Source of the DNA: Mycolicibacter heraklionensis | GTDB lineage: Bacteria; Actinomycetota; Actinomycetes; Mycobacteriales; Mycobacteriaceae | Reading direction: 5' to 3' | Assembly: GCF_001021505.1 (NCBI RefSeq) | Contig: NZ_LDPO01000001.1 | Span: 186,001-250,000, forward strand | DNA: 64,000 nucleotides | Shown here: in pieces, positions 26,482 to 35,469 of the stretch | Numbering within the stretch: position 1 is the first letter of the stretch | Layout of the letters: every line of letters starts with the position of its first letter | The notes under the pieces: model-generated | Databases searched by the model: none | What the model was told of the DNA's origin: nothing | Seen by the model: only the letters and a program-made list of their open reading frames with translations | Made by a program: the position numbers and the translations under genes

Positions 26482-27828
26482 ATGAACGCTGACCCCGCCG
26501 GGCCTCAGCTGGGCCGGGCGACGCTGGCGAAAGTCTCTCGTCGGCTCATCCCTTTCCTGGCGCTGTTGTTCGTCGTCAACTACCTGGACCGGGTCAATAT
26601 CGGCTTCGCCGGGCCCAACGGGATGAACGCCGAGCTCGGCCTGACCGCCACCACCTTCGGGTTCGCGTCGGGGATCTTCTTCTTCGGCTACCTGTTGCTG
26701 GAGATACCCAGCAATATCGCGCTGCACAGGTTCGGCGGCCGACGCTGGCTGGCCCGGATCATGCTGACCTGGGGAATCGTCAGCACCGCAATCGCTTTCG
26801 TGCCCAACGCAGCGACGCTCGTCGCGCTGCGGTTCCTGCTGGGCGTGGCCGAGGCCGGCTTCTTCCCGGGCATCATCCTCTACCTCACGTTCTGGTTCCC
26901 GCAGAAGCAGCGATCCCGGGCGATCTCGCTGTTCATGGTGTCGGTGCCGGTGTCCACAGCCATCGGCGCCACCTTGTCCGCACTCGTCATCGACTGGGGC
27001 CATGGCGTTTTCGGACTGGCCGGGTGGCGGTTCATGTTCCTCGTCGAGGGGTTGCCGGCCATTGCGTTGGCGTTCGCCTGCTGGTTCTACCTGACCGATC
27101 GCCCGGCCGCGGCGGGCTGGCTCAACGCCGACGAGCGGCAGTGGCTGGAAACCACCTTGGCCGACGAACGTGCTGCCGCGGAGGCCGGTCAGCACTGGCC
27201 GCTGCGCAAGGCGCTCAGCCACCCCAGGATCCTGGCCCTGGCGTTCGTCTACTTCGGGATCGTCTACGGGCTGTACGCCGTTGGGTTCTTCCTGCCGACC
27301 ATCGTCTCGGGATTTCAGCAGCAGTACGGCAGCCACCTGAGCATCATCGGGCGCGGCCTGGTGACCGCTATCCCCTACGCGATCGCGGCGATCGTGATGG
27401 TGCCCTGGGCCCGCCACGCCGACCGGACGGGCGAGCGCGTCTGGCATGTGGCGATCCCCGCGATCGTCGGCGGGGTGTGCATCCCGGCGGCGCTGTATAT
27501 GGCCAACCCGTACCTGGCGATGGTCGCGATCACGTTGACGACGTGTTCGATCATGTGCGCCATGCCGGTGTTCTGGGCGCTGCCCTCGACGTTCCTCACC
27601 GGAACCGCGGCGGCCGGCGGCATCGCCTTGATCAACTCGCTGGGCAACATCAGCGGCTTCGGTGGTCCCTACGTCACGGGTTGGCTGACGGATCTGACCG
27701 GCGACGGCAAGGCCGCACTATGGGTGGTGGGGGCATTCTCGCTGGCTTCGGCCGCCGTCGTGATCGTTCTCGGCTCCGCCCCGTCTACCAGACCAGCGGC
27801 GCCAGATACTTCTGCGCGTAGGCGCTGA
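26482..27828 (+). CDS. MFS transporter, anion:cation symporter family
   Basis: The 448-residue protein has 12 predicted transmembrane segments and the ACS-family entry motif NYLDRVNIGFAG. An FGGRRWLARI loop follows transmembrane segment 2. Relatives import tartrate, phthalate, hydroxyphenylacetate and other organic anions. It starts 15 bases after fum and may be co-transcribed. The 3' end overlaps the TetR gene by 44 bases on the other strand. It is absent from this position in M. tuberculosis (Rv1097c is there instead), so it appears to be a local insertion. Confidence 0.9.
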   Translation: MNADPAGPQLGRATLAKVSRRLIPFLALLFVVNYLDRVNIGFAGPNGMNAELGLTATTFGFASGIFFFGYLLLEIPSNIALHRFGGRRWLARIMLTWGIVSTAIAFVPNAATLVALRFLLGVAEAGFFPGIILYLTFWFPQKQRSRAISLFMVSVPVSTAIGATLSALVIDWGHGVFGLAGWRFMFLVEGLPAIALAFACWFYLTDRPAAAGWLNADERQWLETTLADERAAAEAGQHWPLRKALSHPRILALAFVYFGIVYGLYAVGFFLPTIVSGFQQQYGSHLSIIGRGLVTAIPYAIAAIVMVPWARHADRTGERVWHVAIPAIVGGVCIPAALYMANPYLAMVAITLTTCSIMCAMPVFWALPSTFLTGTAAAGGIALINSLGNISGFGGPYVTGWLTDLTGDGKAALWVVGAFSLASAAVVIVLGSAPSTRPAAPDTSARRR

Positions 27829-28372
27829 CCGCCTCGTCGTCACTCGGCTCGAGCACCGGCGTCGACACCTGGGCAATCGACGCAGCCAAGCGCACATGCA
27901 GTTCGGCGGCGGCCACCAAGTCGGCGTCGGGCATGGTGGCGCCGGCGGCGCGCAGTGCCTTGGCCATCGCGCTCGACGCGCTTTCCAGGAATGCCTCGGC
28001 CTCCTGGTACATCCCGGCCATCATCGGCACACCGGCGTCAAGCCGGAGCAGCTTTCGCACCACCGGATCGGTGGTGAGCAGCCGCAACCCAGCACGAAAC
28101 GCCGCCACCGCCGCGTTCTTCGGCCCGGAGTCCACCGCGACGGTGCGCAGCTGAACCATCGCATTGTCGAAGGCCCGGCGACCGAGCTCGGTGATCAGTG
28201 CGTCCCGCGTCGGGAAGCGCCGGTACAGGGTGCTGCGGCTGACCCCCGCCTGGCGGGCGATGACATCGAGGCTGGCGCGGCCCACCCCGACCAGTCCGAC
28301 TTCTTCGGCGGCCGCTTTGAGGATGGCCGCCTCTTGCTCGGCTGGGCTCGCGGTACTGCGTCGCGATGTCAT
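27785..28372 (-). CDS. TetR/AcrR-family regulator
   Basis: The 195-residue regulator has an N-terminal helix-turn-helix (about 18-60; GVSRSTLYRRFPTRDALI is the recognition region) and an all-helical ligand domain. It is 13 bases downstream of the MpaB-like oxygenase gene and probably co-transcribed with it. A strong palindrome at 29362-29392 in front of that operon is the likely operator, so autorepression with a small-molecule inducer is expected. The ATG at 28372 avoids overlap with the upstream stop; an extended start at 28417 is less likely. Confidence 0.85.
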   Translation of the reverse strand: MTSRRSTASPAEQEAAILKAAAEEVGLVGVGRASLDVIARQAGVSRSTLYRRFPTRDALITELGRRAFDNAMVQLRTVAVDSGPKNAAVAAFRAGLRLLTTDPVVRKLLRLDAGVPMMAGMYQEAEAFLESASSAMAKALRAAGATMPDADLVAAAELHVRLAASIAQVSTPVLEPSDDEAVSAYAQKYLAPLVW

Positions 28373-28385
28373 CGGCACCAGTGTG

Positions 28386-29342
28386 TCATCCCATCGGGCA
28401 GCCGCCGGGCGGCGCAAAGGAATCCAGCGCGACTGAGCGGTGCATCTTCACCAGCTTCTCGTACTGCAGCCGGTTGTAGGCCAGCGGCACCAGCACGACG
28501 CGATCGGGCAACACCCGCCACGCCATCTGCAGCAGCTGGGTGTAGAAGTTGAATTCGACGTCGTGGTGTGGCTGCCACCGGAAGCCGGTCAGCTCCCGTA
28601 CGCCGGGATGCATGATCCCGAACGAACAGATCTTGACCACCCGGCCGGCCCCCGCGCTGACCACAGACCACAGCGGAGCAGCCGCGGTACGAACCGGTGC
28701 CGGTAGCGCCGACGGCAGCGGCAACTTGCCCAGGCCGGCAGTGACCCGATCCAAGAACGGGTTGGCCGCCAAGTCGGTCTGCACCATCTGGTCGTAGTAT
28801 TCGACGGCCTCGGCGTAGGTCGCAGGGAACTTGCCGGCCTTGCCGGGCAACTCGAGCGCACGGAACGCCTCAACCAGTTGCTGGTAGGCCGCCTCTCGCT
28901 CGGCGTCATTCCATTTGATACCGGTGACCGGAGTGAACGAATTGAGGGTCACGAACATGCCGCTGACGGCAATCCAGTTCCACAGGCGCGGGTTCAGCGC
29001 GCTGTAGCGGACATCGGCGAAGTCCCCCTTGCCGCGGCCGTGAACGTCGCGGTGCATCCGCTTGAGTCGCTCACCCTCGGCGGCACGATCCTCGGCGTCG
29101 CCCCAGATGGCAAGCAGCGCAGAGAATCCGCTGCGGATGGCGCGGTCGGTGAAGTTGCGTTCGAAGCGTCCGGTCTTGTCCACTGCGGCGGCCACCGGCA
29201 CCAACGCCACCTCGTCGAACGCCGCGGCCCCGAACAGGCCAGACAACACGCTGCCGGAGTGCCTGCGGAACTGGGCCATCACCTCAGGCCGAATCCGAGT
29301 GGCGGGATCGATGCTGGTGATCGGACGGGTCGCTGCCGTCAT
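28386..29342 (-). CDS. MpaB-like / DUF2236 oxygenase-family protein
   Basis: The 318-residue protein belongs to the DUF2236 family, related to mycophenolic-acid oxygenase MpaB and the rubber oxygenase Lcp. These are heme b proteins that cleave isoprenoid chains. The conserved LKRMHRDVHG segment (about 100), containing the usual metal/heme-region His residues, is present. No signal peptide is seen. The start is fixed by AGGAGG six bases before the ATG at 29342. It is first in an operon with a TetR gene, downstream of a long palindromic operator. A role in oxidising a terpenoid or lipid is inferred. Confidence 0.82.
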   Translation of the reverse strand: MTAATRPITSIDPATRIRPEVMAQFRRHSGSVLSGLFGAAAFDEVALVPVAAAVDKTGRFERNFTDRAIRSGFSALLAIWGDAEDRAAEGERLKRMHRDVHGRGKGDFADVRYSALNPRLWNWIAVSGMFVTLNSFTPVTGIKWNDAEREAAYQQLVEAFRALELPGKAGKFPATYAEAVEYYDQMVQTDLAANPFLDRVTAGLGKLPLPSALPAPVRTAAAPLWSVVSAGAGRVVKICSFGIMHPGVRELTGFRWQPHHDVEFNFYTQLLQMAWRVLPDRVVLVPLAYNRLQYEKLVKMHRSVALDSFAPPGGCPMG

Positions 29343-29361
29343 CTGTGGCCTCCTCGGCTCG

Positions 29362-29392
29362 CTTGACACAAAGAATAGTTTTTTGTGTCAAG
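29362..29392. promoter_or_regulatory. Palindromic operator of the MpaB-TetR operon
   Basis: The arms CTTGACACAAA and TTTGTGTCAAG are perfectly complementary, 11 bases each with a 9-base AT-rich spacer. The palindrome starts 20 bases upstream of the oxygenase start. TTGACA inside the arm could also serve as a -35 hexamer. Size and place fit a TetR-family operator. Confidence 0.75.
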
Positions 29393-29431
29393 GTGTCAAG
29401 GGTCGAGAGCCGAGGATCCCCGGACCCAAGC

Positions 29432-29492
29432 CGCGAGATCGCAACCATGCAGGAAAAGTTCGAGTAGCCACCTGCGTGAGCGCAATCTCGCG
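29432..29492. repeat. 61-bp palindromic element, copy R3
   Basis: Imperfect 22-base arms (outer CGCGAGAT/ATCTCGCG, about 18 of 22 pairs) enclose a 17-base loop containing AAAGTTCGAGTAGCC. Total length (61) and loop match the elements at 54928-54988 and 55876-55936, although the arm sequence differs. It lies between the oxygenase operon promoter and the deacetylase stop. Confidence 0.6.
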
Positions 29493-29510
29493 AACAAGCA
29501 CCTAGCAGCG

Positions 29511-30359
29511 TCACGCCCCGTTGTTGGGTCCCCCCGAATTCGCCCCGGCGATGTCGGTGATCGGGAAATTCGGCATCGGCGGCGGCGACGGCGTGGCCGG
29601 CAGTCCCGGGATGTCCGAGGGTGGGATGTCGTGCAGCTCGTTGACCGGCGGGCCGTTCTCCCGGCTCCCGTACACGCTGCCCGGCGCGCGCGGGCCGAGC
29701 AGCTGGCTGACCGTAACCACGTGGTAGCCATTGGCTTTGAGCACTGGCAGGAACTGGTAGACCAGATCCACCGTGGACGAGTAGGTGTCGTGGAACAACA
29801 CCACCGACCCCGGCTTGATCTGGGTCATCAGCATGTAGCGGGTGGCATTGGTGTCGGCGTCGTTGATCCAGTCGAACGGGATGACATCCCACAGGATCGC
29901 GGCCTGTCCGGCCTCGGCGGCCCGAGCGTTGACCGCCGCGTCGGTGAGCCCGCCGGGTGGGCGCCAGAGCGTCGGAGTGACGCCGGTGGCGGAGCGGATC
30001 GCGTCGGTGGCCTTGGCGAACTGCGCGGGCACGTCCGCCGCCGGGATCGTGGTCATGTTGGGGTGTTCCCAGGTATGACTGCCGATCTCCATGCCGGCGT
30101 CAGCGATCCGCTTGGCGCCAGCCGGGTCGGCCGCCACCTTGTTGCCGATCAGGAAGAACGTGGAGCGCGCACCGGCGTCGTTCAAGATCCCCAACAGCCG
30201 GTCGGTGTAGGGCGACGGACCGTCGTCGAATGTCAGCGCCACACACTTGTCCACGGCGCAGTCCACCGGTTCGGCCGACGCCTCGTGGACATGGCTGGTG
30301 CAGGCGCCGAGCACCGCAACGGCCATCGCAACGACACCGACATGCCAGGGTTTTGCCAC
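29511..30359 (-). CDS. Polysaccharide (peptidoglycan) deacetylase, lipoprotein (Rv1096-like)
   Basis: The 282-residue NodB-fold protein has a lipobox (VLGAC, Cys20), so it should be an anchored extracytoplasmic lipoprotein. Motif 1 TFDDGPS holds the catalytic base and metal Asp. Motif 2 SHTWEHP provides the two metal His residues, and RPPGG is motif 3. The family removes acetyl groups from GlcNAc or MurNAc in peptidoglycan; Rv1096 is described as such. A short C-terminal Pro/Ser-rich tail follows. The GTG start lies 19 bases after the stop of phoH2, so the order phoH2-deacetylase is kept as in M. tuberculosis. Confidence 0.9.
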   Translation of the reverse strand: MAKPWHVGVVAMAVAVLGACTSHVHEASAEPVDCAVDKCVALTFDDGPSPYTDRLLGILNDAGARSTFFLIGNKVAADPAGAKRIADAGMEIGSHTWEHPNMTTIPAADVPAQFAKATDAIRSATGVTPTLWRPPGGLTDAAVNARAAEAGQAAILWDVIPFDWINDADTNATRYMLMTQIKPGSVVLFHDTYSSTVDLVYQFLPVLKANGYHVVTVSQLLGPRAPGSVYGSRENGPPVNELHDIPPSDIPGLPATPSPPPMPNFPITDIAGANSGGPNNGA

Positions 30360-30378
30360 CCCGGCAGCCTACCGGGGC

Positions 30379-31686
30379 TCAGCTCAGGTCGGGTCCGCTG
30401 ATCTCCTCGAGCATCTCGGTGACCAGGGCGGCAATCGGCGACCGTTCGCTGCGCAGCAGGGTGATGTGCGCGAACAACGGGTGACCTTTGAGCTTCTCGA
30501 TCACCGCGGCGATCCCGTCGTGCCGGCCGACCCGCAGGTTGTCCCGCTGCGCGACGTCGTGGGTGAGCACCACCCGCGAGCCGGTGCCCAGCCGCGACAG
30601 CACGGTCAGCAGCACGTTGCGCTCCAGCGATTGCGCTTCGTCGACGATCACGAACGAGTCGTGCAGCGAGCGGCCGCGGATGTGCGTCAGTGGCAGCACT
30701 TCGAGCATGCCGCGCGACAGCACCTCCTCGAGCACCGCCGGGCTGGCCAGGCCCTCAAGGGTGTCGAACACCGCCTGAGCCCACGGCCCCATCTTCTCGT
30801 TCTCACTACCCGGCAGATAGCCGAGTTCCTGTCCGCCGACGGCGTACAGCGGGCGGAACACCACCACCTTGCGCTGAGTGCGCCGCTCCAAGACGGCCTC
30901 CAGACCGGCGCACAGCGCCAGCGCAGACTTCCCGGTGCCGGCCTTGCCGCCCAGCGAGACGATGCCCACCGATTCGTCCAGGAGCAGATCCAGCGCCACC
31001 CGCTGCTCGGCGGACCGCCCGCGCAGGCCGAACGCCTCCCGGTCGCCGCGGACCAGCTGCACCCGCTTGGCCGCGTTCACCCGGCCCAATGCGTGCGAGC
31101 TGCCGGCGAGAAGACGGATTCCGGTGTGGCACGGCAGATCCCGGGCGACGGCCAGGTCGATCTCGCCCTCATCGAACAGCGCGTCGACGTCCTCGACAGA
31201 CGCCTCGACCTCGTCCATTCCGGTCCAGCCGGAGACGATGACGTCCTGGGCGTGGTACTCGTCGGCGGCCAGCCCCAGGGCGGCGGCCTTGACCCGCAGC
31301 GGAATGTCCTTGCTCACCAACGTGACCCGGCGCCCTTCGGCCGCCAGGTTAGCCGCACAGGTCAAGATCCGCGAGTCGTTGCTGTCCGTGCGGAACCCGG
31401 TCGGCAGCACCGCCGGGTCGCTGTGGTTGAGCTCGACGTGCAACGTACCGCCCTGCGTCCCAACGGGAATGGGCTGGTCAAGCCGTCCGTGCTCTAGTCG
31501 CATGTCGTCGAAGATGCGCAGTGCCTGGCGGGCGAACCAGCCGAGCTCGTGATGGTGGCGTTTAGCCTCCAACTCGCTGATAACCACCAGTGGGACGACA
31601 ACCTCATGTTCGGCGAACCGGGTGCAAGCCCACGGGTCCGACAGCAGCACGGAGGTGTCGAGCACGTACGTCCGGATTTCAGGCAC
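30379..31686 (-). CDS. phoH2: PhoH2: PIN-domain RNase fused to PhoH RNA helicase
   Basis: The 435-residue protein starts with a PIN domain ([15 protein letters not shown], acidic metal-binding residues) followed by a PhoH ATPase with Walker [12 protein letters not shown] and Walker B VIVDEAQS. PhoH2 proteins unwind and cut RNA. The GTG at 31686 is chosen for GGAG eight bases upstream and for agreement with the 433-residue Rv1095. The gene lies between the deacetylase and desA2 in conserved order. A short ORF overlapping its start could be the phoAT-type antitoxin partner known in mycobacteria. Confidence 0.93.
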   Translation of the reverse strand: MPEIRTYVLDTSVLLSDPWACTRFAEHEVVVPLVVISELEAKRHHHELGWFARQALRIFDDMRLEHGRLDQPIPVGTQGGTLHVELNHSDPAVLPTGFRTDSNDSRILTCAANLAAEGRRVTLVSKDIPLRVKAAALGLAADEYHAQDVIVSGWTGMDEVEASVEDVDALFDEGEIDLAVARDLPCHTGIRLLAGSSHALGRVNAAKRVQLVRGDREAFGLRGRSAEQRVALDLLLDESVGIVSLGGKAGTGKSALALCAGLEAVLERRTQRKVVVFRPLYAVGGQELGYLPGSENEKMGPWAQAVFDTLEGLASPAVLEEVLSRGMLEVLPLTHIRGRSLHDSFVIVDEAQSLERNVLLTVLSRLGTGSRVVLTHDVAQRDNLRVGRHDGIAAVIEKLKGHPLFAHITLLRSERSPIAALVTEMLEEISGPDLS

Positions 31687-31822
31687 TAAGCGCTCCAGCG
31701 GTGAGGGCACGCGCGACCCCGCGCGAACATTTCGACGGGGGGCACGGCACAGGACCGGGGCCGGTCCTGTCGTAATCACGACCGGTGGTGCCGATGAGAC
31801 AGCGAAGCGTGTGGCTAGCCAT
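31679..31822 (-). CDS. Possible PhoAT-like leader/antitoxin ORF overlapping phoH2
   Basis: The 47-residue ORF overlaps the phoH2 start by eight bases. It is basic and Pro/Gly/Ser-rich, lacks a visible Shine-Dalgarno sequence, and could extend upstream into antisense-free space. phoAT genes upstream of and overlapping phoH2 are reported in mycobacteria, and position is the main support here. Treat it as a candidate only. Confidence 0.25.
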   Translation of the reverse strand: MASHTLRCLIGTTGRDYDRTGPGPVPCPPSKCSRGVARALTAGALSA

Positions 31823-31878
31823 CGATTGCGACGGTACCCCCGTCGCCGCGTGCGCGCTGCGCAGGCGCGCCGGAGTTT

Positions 31879-32706
31879 TCAGCCGATGACGAACGGCTTC
31901 AGATCGGGGTTGGCAGCCAAGCCCCAAGCGCTGATTCGGTCGGAGATCACCCGGCGCAACTGGTCGGGCCCGAAGATGCCCGCTTCGGCGATTCCGGCCT
32001 GCCGGTCGGCGTAGCCATCGATGTCGGCGCCGACGATCTTGAGCTCGGCGGCGCGGGCTGCGATCGCGGCCACCGTCTCGTCATGCACGTAGTCCAGGCA
32101 GTGCGCGACCAGGTTGGAGAAGAACTCCTCGTGGCGTTCCTCGTCGGCTGCGATCCGACCGATCAGCCCCTTGAGCACCGGCTCGTCGGTCTTGTCGGCC
32201 AGATTGCGGCAGAACTCGGCGCAGGCGCGCTCGTAGAAGGCCATGAACACCAGCGTCTCGACCTGGCTGTAATGGTTGGCGCGGTAGCCCTTCTGGACGT
32301 GCTCCATGCGAACACGCTCGTTCTCGTCGGGGTCGATCTCCCGGGTCACGATCAGGTACTCGCGCAACGCGATGGCGTGCAGGTGCTCTTCGGCGGTCCA
32401 CCTGCCGATCCAGCGTCCCCACTTGTCCTCGAGGATGAAGTGCTCGACCAGCTCACGGTGGTAGCCGGCCAGGCTGTCCTTCTCGACGAGCAGGATCTCG
32501 CAGGCGTCGGTGATCGCCTTGGGCAAGCTGACCTGCGACGGGTCCCAGTCCTTGCCACCGAGGAAGGCGAAGTTCTGGCCCTGCTCGAACGGCACGAAGT
32601 CGTGCGCGAACCACGGGTCCACCGTGTCAATGTGCCGGACCAGGTTCGCGTCGACCACCGGCTCCAGCTCGCGGATCAGTGCATTAGCAACGGGACGTTC
32701 AGCCAT
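31879..32706 (-). CDS. desA2: Acyl-[ACP] desaturase DesA2
   Basis: The 275-residue ferritin-like di-iron desaturase corresponds to Rv1094 in length and neighbours. The di-iron ligand motifs are the EEHLH segment (about 105) and ADEERHEEFF (about 190). Members introduce double bonds into ACP-bound fatty acids for mycolate or phospholipid synthesis; DesA2 is the least characterised paralogue. The ATG at 32706 is preceded by TACAGT and seven bases, with no ribosome-binding site, so the mRNA is probably leaderless. Confidence 0.93.
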   Translation of the reverse strand: MAERPVANALIRELEPVVDANLVRHIDTVDPWFAHDFVPFEQGQNFAFLGGKDWDPSQVSLPKAITDACEILLVEKDSLAGYHRELVEHFILEDKWGRWIGRWTAEEHLHAIALREYLIVTREIDPDENERVRMEHVQKGYRANHYSQVETLVFMAFYERACAEFCRNLADKTDEPVLKGLIGRIAADEERHEEFFSNLVAHCLDYVHDETVAAIAARAAELKIVGADIDGYADRQAGIAEAGIFGPDQLRRVISDRISAWGLAANPDLKPFVIG

Positions 32707-32713
32707 GAAAGTA

Positions 32714-32744
32714 ACTGTAACCCGAATTCACACTATCTTGTCAA
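32714..32744 (-). promoter_or_regulatory. Predicted leaderless promoter of desA2
   Basis: On the minus strand TTGACA (32739-32744) and TACAGT (32714-32719) are separated by 19 bases. Seven bases later comes the desA2 ATG. TANNNT followed by 6-7 bases and ATG is the usual layout of mycobacterial leaderless genes. Confidence 0.55.
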
Positions 32745-32764
32745 CCCGGGTGCGGCGTGTCCCG

Positions 32765-34039
32765 TCAGGCGAGCTTCCAGTCCTCCAGGCCGTCGTAGAG
32801 CGGGAAGTCCTGCGCCAGCTTGGCGACCCGGGCCCGCAGCGCCGGCACGTCAGCGGCCGAACCGGCCGCCAGCGCCGTGGCGATGACATCGGCGACCTCG
32901 GTGAACTCGGCGTCGCCGAAGCCACGGGCAGCCAGCGCGGGGGTGCCCACCCGAAGCCCGGAGGTGACCATCGGCGGTCGCGGGTCGTTCGGGACGGCGT
33001 TGCGGTTGACGGTGATGCCGACCTCGTGCAGCAGGTCCTCGGCCATCTGGCCGTCCAGCGGCGAGTCCCGCAGGTCGACCAGCACCAGGTGCACATCGGT
33101 GCCGCCACTGACCACCGAGACGCCGGCCTTGGCCACGTCGGCGGCCAGCAGCCGCTCGGCGAGGATCTTCGCGCCGGAGAGCACCCGCTGCTGACGCTCG
33201 GCGAATTCGGGGGTGCCGGCGATCTTCAGCGCGACGGCCTTGGCGGCGATCACGTGCATCAGCGGACCGCCCTGCTGGCCGGGGAAGACCGCCGAGTTGA
33301 TCTGCTTGGCGAATTCCTTCTGGCCGACGATCAGACCGGAGCGGGGGCCGCCGAGGGTCTTGTGCACGGTGGTGGAGACCACCTGGGCGTGCGGCACCGG
33401 CGACGGGTGCAGCCCGGCGGCCACCAGCCCGGCGAAGTGGGCCATGTCCACCCACAGCGTCGCGTCGACCTCGTCGGCGATCGAGCGGAACGCCGCAAAG
33501 TCAACGATGCGCGGGTAGGCCGACCAGCCGGCAATGATCACCTTCGGCTTGAACTCGAGTGCCTGCGACCGGACCACGTCCATGTCGATGCGGTGGGTGA
33601 CGGGGTCGACGCCGTAGAAGGCGTTCTCATAAAGCTTGCCGGAGAAGTTCAGCCGCATCCCGTGGGTCAGGTGTCCTCCGTTGGCCAGGTCGAGGCCCAG
33701 CAGTCGGTCACCGGGCTCCATCAGCGCCTGCAGCACCGCGGCGTTGGCCTGCGCGCCCGAGTGCGGCTGGACGTTGGCGAAGTCGGCGCCGAACAACTCC
33801 TTGGCGCGGTCACGGGCGATGTTCTCCACCACGTCGACGTGCTCGCACCCGCCGTAGTAGCGCCGGCCCGGCAGGCCCTCGGCGTACTTGTTCGTCAACA
33901 CGCTGCCCTGCGCCTGCAGCACCGCCCGCGGCACGAAGTTCTCCGAGGCGATCATCTCCAGCGTGTCGCGCTGACGCCCCAGTTCCTTGCCGAGCAGCTC
34001 GGCGATGTCGGGGTCGAGGTCGGCCAGCGGAGTCGACAT
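32765..34039 (-). CDS. glyA: Serine hydroxymethyltransferase
   Basis: The PLP enzyme converts serine plus tetrahydrofolate to glycine plus methylene-THF. The 424-residue product matches GlyA1 (Rv1093). The PLP-lysine motif TTVHKTLGG, the N-terminal [17 protein letters not shown] block and the HGMRLNFSG block are present. The ATG at 34039 ([11 protein letters not shown]) matches the family start; an upstream in-frame start at 34075 would add 12 residues. No clear Shine-Dalgarno sequence was seen. A hairpin (34145-34193) lies in its upstream region. Confidence 0.95.
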   Translation of the reverse strand: MSTPLADLDPDIAELLGKELGRQRDTLEMIASENFVPRAVLQAQGSVLTNKYAEGLPGRRYYGGCEHVDVVENIARDRAKELFGADFANVQPHSGAQANAAVLQALMEPGDRLLGLDLANGGHLTHGMRLNFSGKLYENAFYGVDPVTHRIDMDVVRSQALEFKPKVIIAGWSAYPRIVDFAAFRSIADEVDATLWVDMAHFAGLVAAGLHPSPVPHAQVVSTTVHKTLGGPRSGLIVGQKEFAKQINSAVFPGQQGGPLMHVIAAKAVALKIAGTPEFAERQQRVLSGAKILAERLLAADVAKAGVSVVSGGTDVHLVLVDLRDSPLDGQMAEDLLHEVGITVNRNAVPNDPRPPMVTSGLRVGTPALAARGFGDAEFTEVADVIATALAAGSAADVPALRARVAKLAQDFPLYDGLEDWKLA

Positions 34040-34144
34040 GGTGGATGCGGGGCGGGTGTTCGGTGCGGCAGTCACGCCCTCCAGTCTGGCACGGTGACGT
34101 TCACTCGATCGCCGCAGGCCAGCGATCGCTCCCGTTGCGCCGAA

Positions 34145-34193
34145 TGTGCGGATTTATCCGCAAATTACGAGGTCCGGTGTGTAAATCCGCACA
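34145..34193. terminator. Hairpin between the DUF885 gene and glyA
   Basis: The 12-base arms TGTGCGGATTTA and TAAATCCGCACA are perfect and enclose 25 bases. The loop has CGCAAATTACGAG, loosely like the loop of the 61-bp palindromes. It lies about 32 bases after the DUF885 stop and about 105 bases before glyA. It could end transcription of the former or be part of the glyA leader. Confidence 0.5.
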
Positions 34194-34224
34194 CTCACCC
34201 GGCCGGGCCGGTGCTGTGGGGGCG

Positions 34225-35424
34225 CTACTGGGCCCGCAACGCCGACGGGGTGAGCGGCTCGTCGAGCAGCCGACCGAACCGCTCGGTGAGGCTCACCCCG
34301 GGCGGCGCGGCGTCCAGCCAGCCGCGCAGCAGCCGGTAGCCCTCCACATACGTGGAGGTGTAGGCCCGCCACAGCGGCGAGGACAGGAACCGCAGCGTCT
34401 GGCGGGCCCGGTCGTCGGTGATCAGCAGCCAGCGGCGCAGGTAGTCGGCCACCTCGTCGGCGTCGCGGTGCTCGTCGTGCAGCATCAGCGCCGCGTCCTG
34501 CCGGACGTCGGCCAGCGCCGCGGCGGCCTCGGACACCGCTTCGGCCCGCTCACCGTCGAACTGCAGGCCCAGGTCGGCGTAGATCTCAGCGGCCCAGGCA
34601 CCCCAGCCCGGCCCGACCGCGGCATACAGCGCCAAGTCGGCCAGGCCCTCGGCCATCAGGCACTGCGGAGTGTTGACCAGGAAGATGGTCTGCTCGGCCT
34701 GGCCGAGCTTGGCGACCAGCCCGGCCTCCTTGCGGCAGTGCTCGGTGTGATGACCCGGGTAGGACTCGTGGGCCACCAGCCGCGGCAGATTCGACATCAG
34801 CTGTTTGAGGTCGGCGTTGACCGCCACTGTGGAGCGGTAGTCGCCGCGGTAATAGTTGAACCCCGACCACGGCTTGTCGGTGACCACCTCGTAGGTGATG
34901 GTTTCGGTTTCCGGCAGCGGGAAGTCCACCCGCACCCGGTCGCGCAGCGCCGAGGAGAACGCGTGGATGGCCGCTTCGAGCCGCTCCGGCGGAATCTCCT
35001 CGGCCCGCCGGTGCGCGGCCATCCGCTCGGCCAGCGGACCAGCGCCACCCAGCGCTTCGTCGAGCCGGGCATGGGCTTGGCGATAGCGGTCGGGGTCCCC
35101 CTTGACGATGACCGGCAGGTCAAAATAGTCACTGACCTCGTCGACGAAGCCGACCTGCTCCCCGGCGAACTTGCGCCCGGCGCACGCCAGCGCCCGCAGG
35201 TGCACCCGGAGGTACTCGGCACGCGCCGGATCGAGGCCGCTGGGCAGCGCCGCGACCAGCTTCTCGGCCTGGCGGGCCAGGTCGGACGGGTTGGGCATCG
35301 GCTCGTTAGCGACCAGTCGCTGCAACTCGGGGTCGCCGGTGAAGGCGTCGACATAACCCTGTTCGATGCGGTCGAAGCGCAGACCGAGCAACAGGTATTC
35401 ACGGATCAAGGCGGCGGGCTCCAT
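34225..35424 (-). CDS. DUF885-family metallopeptidase-like protein
   Basis: The 399-residue protein has the DUF885 motif VAHESYPGHHTEH (about 225-237), an HExxxGH-type metal site that resembles thermolysin-like gluzincins. No signal peptide is visible, so it should be cytoplasmic. Function and substrate of most members are unknown. It sits between glyA and the divergent coaA, 45 bases from the latter. The ATG at 35424 gives a normal N-terminus. Confidence 0.8.
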   Translation of the reverse strand: MEPAALIREYLLLGLRFDRIEQGYVDAFTGDPELQRLVANEPMPNPSDLARQAEKLVAALPSGLDPARAEYLRVHLRALACAGRKFAGEQVGFVDEVSDYFDLPVIVKGDPDRYRQAHARLDEALGGAGPLAERMAAHRRAEEIPPERLEAAIHAFSSALRDRVRVDFPLPETETITYEVVTDKPWSGFNYYRGDYRSTVAVNADLKQLMSNLPRLVAHESYPGHHTEHCRKEAGLVAKLGQAEQTIFLVNTPQCLMAEGLADLALYAAVGPGWGAWAAEIYADLGLQFDGERAEAVSEAAAALADVRQDAALMLHDEHRDADEVADYLRRWLLITDDRARQTLRFLSSPLWRAYTSTYVEGYRLLRGWLDAAPPGVSLTERFGRLLDEPLTPSALRAQ

Positions 35425-35469
35425 ACCCGATCAGGCTAACCGTCGCGGCTACTGCAAGACTGTATGGTC

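Noticed and set aside
25033..27447. 804-residue open frame on the minus strand
   Set aside because: It is antisense to glpX, fum and the MFS gene, has His/Gln/Arg/Asp-rich composition typical of shadow frames in GC-rich DNA, and matches no family.
32510..34339. 609-residue open frame on the plus strand
   Set aside because: Antisense of desA2 and glyA with composition bias; both sense genes are certain.
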